Origin: Prochilodus magdalenae
Taxonomy: Eukaryota > Chordata > Actinopteri > Characiformes > Prochilodontidae
Direction of reading: 5' to 3'
Length of the DNA stretch: 64,000 nt
Assembly (NCBI GenBank): GCA_024036415.1
Contig: JAMWET010000573.1
Span: 310,001 to 374,000 of the forward strand
Shown: positions 61,802 to 64,000 of the stretch, one piece after another
Layout of the letters: the number at the start of each line of letters is the position of its first letter
How positions within the stretch are numbered: position 1 is the stretch's first letter
Program-made: the position numbers and the translations under genes
The notes under the pieces: generated by a model
Database searches by the model: none
What the model was told of the DNA's origin: nothing
The model's input: the letters and a program-made list of their open reading frames with translations, nothing else

Positions 61802-63306
61802 GCTTACAGTTGTTTATCCTATACCAAATGAAATGAATACATTTATATAATATTTTTAAAGAGTGTACTCTTTGGTGATTATATAATGTAATGTAATAAA
61901 AAAGATAAAAAATATAAAAAAAACAATGTTAAAATAGAAGCATTTTCATCATTGCTGTGGGCTGGGAAACTTTTCATCACGGTTGCATAGTTTGACTGGA
62001 TCATGATCAGTCAGACTTTAATTAAGGTAGTGGAGTATGACTGGGCCTTGAACAGGGAGTCTTTTACCACAGTAGTAGTGTTTGACTGGCCTGTATGGCA
62101 GGAAACTCTTCCATACAGTAGCAGAGTTTCACTGGGGCATGCACTGTAACACTTTTCACCATGGTAGCAGGATCTGACAGCAGCGCGAACAGAGAGTTTA
62201 TCATTGCAGTAGCACAGTTTGACTGGGCCATGAATATGGATTCTTTTCAGGAGTGCTCGTGTTTGGACTGCAAGACAGGCCTCTTCACCACAGTAACAGA
62301 GTTTGACTGGGCTGTGACACAAGAGGCTCATTACCACAGAAGCACTTTTTGACTGGACCACAAGGAGTGACTATATATTGGCATCTCTATGCTGACTGAG
62401 AAACTGTGTACATATGTGTTGTCATTGTCAATAATAAAACAAACAAACAAAACAAAAAAACACAGCTGTTACTCTAAGTATTATCAAAGCTGAACTTTTG
62501 AAACTCTTAATTCCAACACATACCTGGGCTATAAAACAAAAATACACTAAACCATTTGTGTGATTAAACCAGTTCTAGCCCTACAACATTTTAAAAACAT
62601 TTTTCAGCAATAGCTCCTCTTCATTCCACTTAACAAAAAATAAAGCACAAAGTAAACATGAGGCTGTTTTCACAATGGCGTAGTACATACTACTTACATA
62701 CTAAATCTACCTGAAAGTATGTAGTATGTAGTTTGCAACCAAATTGTAACGCTGTAGTGCAGAGGATACCCGCACAGTATACTACTCCAATCAGATGTTC
62801 TAGTATACAGCGGGAGATATCTTTGTGGTGTACTGCATCCCAATTATGCAGGTCTCAACCTGCTTCAGCCAAAAAAATGGCGATGGGAAACACTGGCAAG
62901 CAAAACGCAGCCAACTATGAGTATAAATGTGAGTGTAGTGATCATAGTGGAGTATGTTTTTTATGTTTTCAGTATGTTTTTCATCAGAATGAGCCTCAGA
63001 AAGTTCAAGCCTGAAGATTAATAAAAGATGATCTCGTTTTGGAGGTTCAATTTTCAAGCCAAACAGCCGAGGGTGGCTAACAGCTCTCAAAAAGTTTTCT
63101 GATACATTTCATGTGACATCAGTCATACTCACATTGCCATAGTAGTCCTTATCATCTTCAGCCATGGCAGGCAGGTAGGGGGTAAGTTTTGGAGGTGTCT
63201 GCAGGGGGAGGTTCTCCCATGAGACATCCTCAAAGAAGGGATGGACCCTTAGTGGATTGTAACCCCCCATCTCTTCACAGCCTAGTCGCTTGGTGGGGTC
63301 CAAACA
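60090..63306 (-). CDS. pdpk1: 3-phosphoinositide-dependent protein kinase 1 (PDPK1), 3' part: last five coding exons
   Basis: PDPK1 phosphorylates the activation loop of AKT, S6K, SGK, PKC and related kinases, and is recruited to PIP3 at the membrane by its PH domain. Exons: 63306-63133, 61679-61468, 61224-61167, 60945-60793, 60203-60090 (TAG at 60092-60090). They give 711 bp, the last 236 residues. The first exon carries the end of the kinase domain ([23 protein letters not shown]) and [12 protein letters not shown]. The second is the linker, with [24 protein letters not shown]. The last three form the PH domain, including [15 protein letters not shown], the basic LFARRRQ cluster and [14 protein letters not shown]. 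The extreme C-terminus ([10 protein letters not shown]) differs from mammals. The active site and activation loop lie outside the window. Phase is consistent throughout. Confidence 0.95.
61167..61224 (-). CDS. pdpk1: pdpk1 small PH-domain exon
   Basis: This 58-bp exon encodes (W)[19 protein letters not shown], the first strand of the PH domain. The Trp codon is split TG|G with the upstream exon. The donor GTGAGTG is strong. The exon is too short to stand out as an ORF and was recognised from protein similarity and phase. Confidence 0.93.
61767..61801. repeat. (TAA)n microsatellite in a pdpk1 intron
   Basis: About 11 TAA units lie 88 bp upstream, in the transcript sense, of the pdpk1 linker exon that starts at 61,679. 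Confidence 0.9.
61991..62357. repeat. Minisatellite, about 45-bp unit, about 8 copies, in a pdpk1 intron
   Basis: The unit is roughly GTTTGACTGGGCC, then a variable middle, then TTTTCACCACAGTAGCAGA. Eight diverged units plus a partial one are visible. Because 45 is a multiple of three, the minus strand keeps one open frame of 116 codons with a 15-residue period around PVKLCYC. It lies inside the intron between the exons at 63,133 and 61,679. Confidence 0.75.
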
Positions 63307-64000
63307 CTGTGAAAGTAAAAACAGACATAGCAAAATAACCAGAGCTGAATTAACTCATTCAATTATGGAAGGTTTCACAGGTTAGGCTTCAACCTGGACT
63401 GGGCAAGGTAAACTGGTAAAACACTACTGGTCTCACGATGCAGTACAAATCTAGGTTTAGTCAATGTCCATGAAAAGAACCCCTACAGGGATCATTTAAT
63501 GGAATGCTGTACTTAGTACTGTACTAAAACTAGAACTACAAAGCTAACATAGTTCACATGAGTGTGACAGTCAAAAACGGTCAGCAATCTTTTCTGTGAA
63601 TTCATCCCCAAAACTTCTCTCAACCTGCTCAATCCTCCTTAAGAGCGCAAAGATATGCTATGGTGTAAAGCACAGCATGATCCGTGAACTACAAAAATGA
63701 ACAAAACTTCATTTTAGACAACAGGTATTGTGCTGAATTCTTGACCTCCTCTAACAGAATCAAAATCCTGTTGTCATATGGACATATGTTGTTCGGATTA
63801 TGTTAGTCATTTATGTTGCTTCTATTTATATAACATACATATTTGGCTTAAAAATTTAAGTCTCACAGTCAATAAAAATAAACAACAGAAATAGGATATA
63901 ACCTGTGGGATCTATATGTCTATGCAAATGCTTGCTCTCTGTATTTTACACTGTCCCAAACCACATTAACACATCTGTGTGACCTTAATAAAGACCTGAA
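63307..64000 (-). other. pdpk1: pdpk1 intron running off the window
   Basis: The acceptor CTTTCACAG lies just upstream of the exon at 63,306. No further kinase-domain exon was found before the window edge, so the next exon must lie beyond base 64,000. Confidence 0.8.

Noticed and set aside
1..64000. tRNA, rRNA, CRISPR array or bacterial operon structure
   Set aside because: Looked for and not seen. The sequence is vertebrate nuclear DNA with spliced genes.

Overview
The window is vertebrate nuclear DNA, most likely from a ray-finned (teleost) fish. It contains three intron-rich genes with GT-AG splice sites, long AT-rich non-coding stretches, abundant microsatellites, and many decayed Tc1/mariner-, hAT- and MITE-like elements of kinds common in fish. 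One palindromic element (53.0-53.7 kb) resembles a family I recall from characins and catfish, which hints at Otophysi. I would not name a species.

All three genes lie on the minus strand. (1) usp31, 15,012-28,012, is complete. I rebuilt 16 coding exons whose phases all agree, giving a 1,293-residue ubiquitin-specific protease with intact Cys and His boxes, a ubiquitin-like insert and a long Ser/Lys-rich tail. (2) kctd5, 42,899-49,431, is complete: six coding exons and 224 residues, a BTB-domain adaptor for cullin-3 ubiquitin ligases. (3) pdpk1, 60,090 to beyond the right edge, is represented by its last five coding exons: the end of the kinase domain, the linker and the PH domain of 3-phosphoinositide-dependent kinase 1. 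The upstream exons lie past base 64,000.

Layout: 1-11.4 kb is intergenic and full of decayed repeats. 11.4-15.0 kb is the probable long usp31 3' UTR. 15.0-28.0 kb is the usp31 coding region, followed to 29.4 kb by a promoter-like region. 29.4-40.1 kb is intergenic, with two Tc1 remnants, a minisatellite made of RFX-like motifs and several MITE-like elements. 40.1-42.9 kb is the probable kctd5 3' UTR, 42.9-49.4 kb the kctd5 coding exons, and 49.4-49.6 kb its promoter. 49.6-56.7 kb is intergenic, with microsatellites, a palindromic MITE and a nearly full-length dead Tc1 element. 56.7-60.1 kb is a possible pdpk1 3' UTR carrying a hAT-type insertion with an exact 8-bp target duplication. 60.1-64.0 kb holds the pdpk1 3' exons.

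usp31 and kctd5 act on opposite sides of ubiquitin signalling (removal versus cullin-3 conjugation), and pdpk1 is an upstream kinase of AKT and related kinases. They are independent transcription units, and nothing here points to coordinated operation. I found no wholly new gene system. The most notable items are an internally deleted Tc1 family with a shared deletion, the hAT insertion, two minisatellites with functional-looking motifs, and one unassigned coding-like segment at 32.5-32.8 kb.
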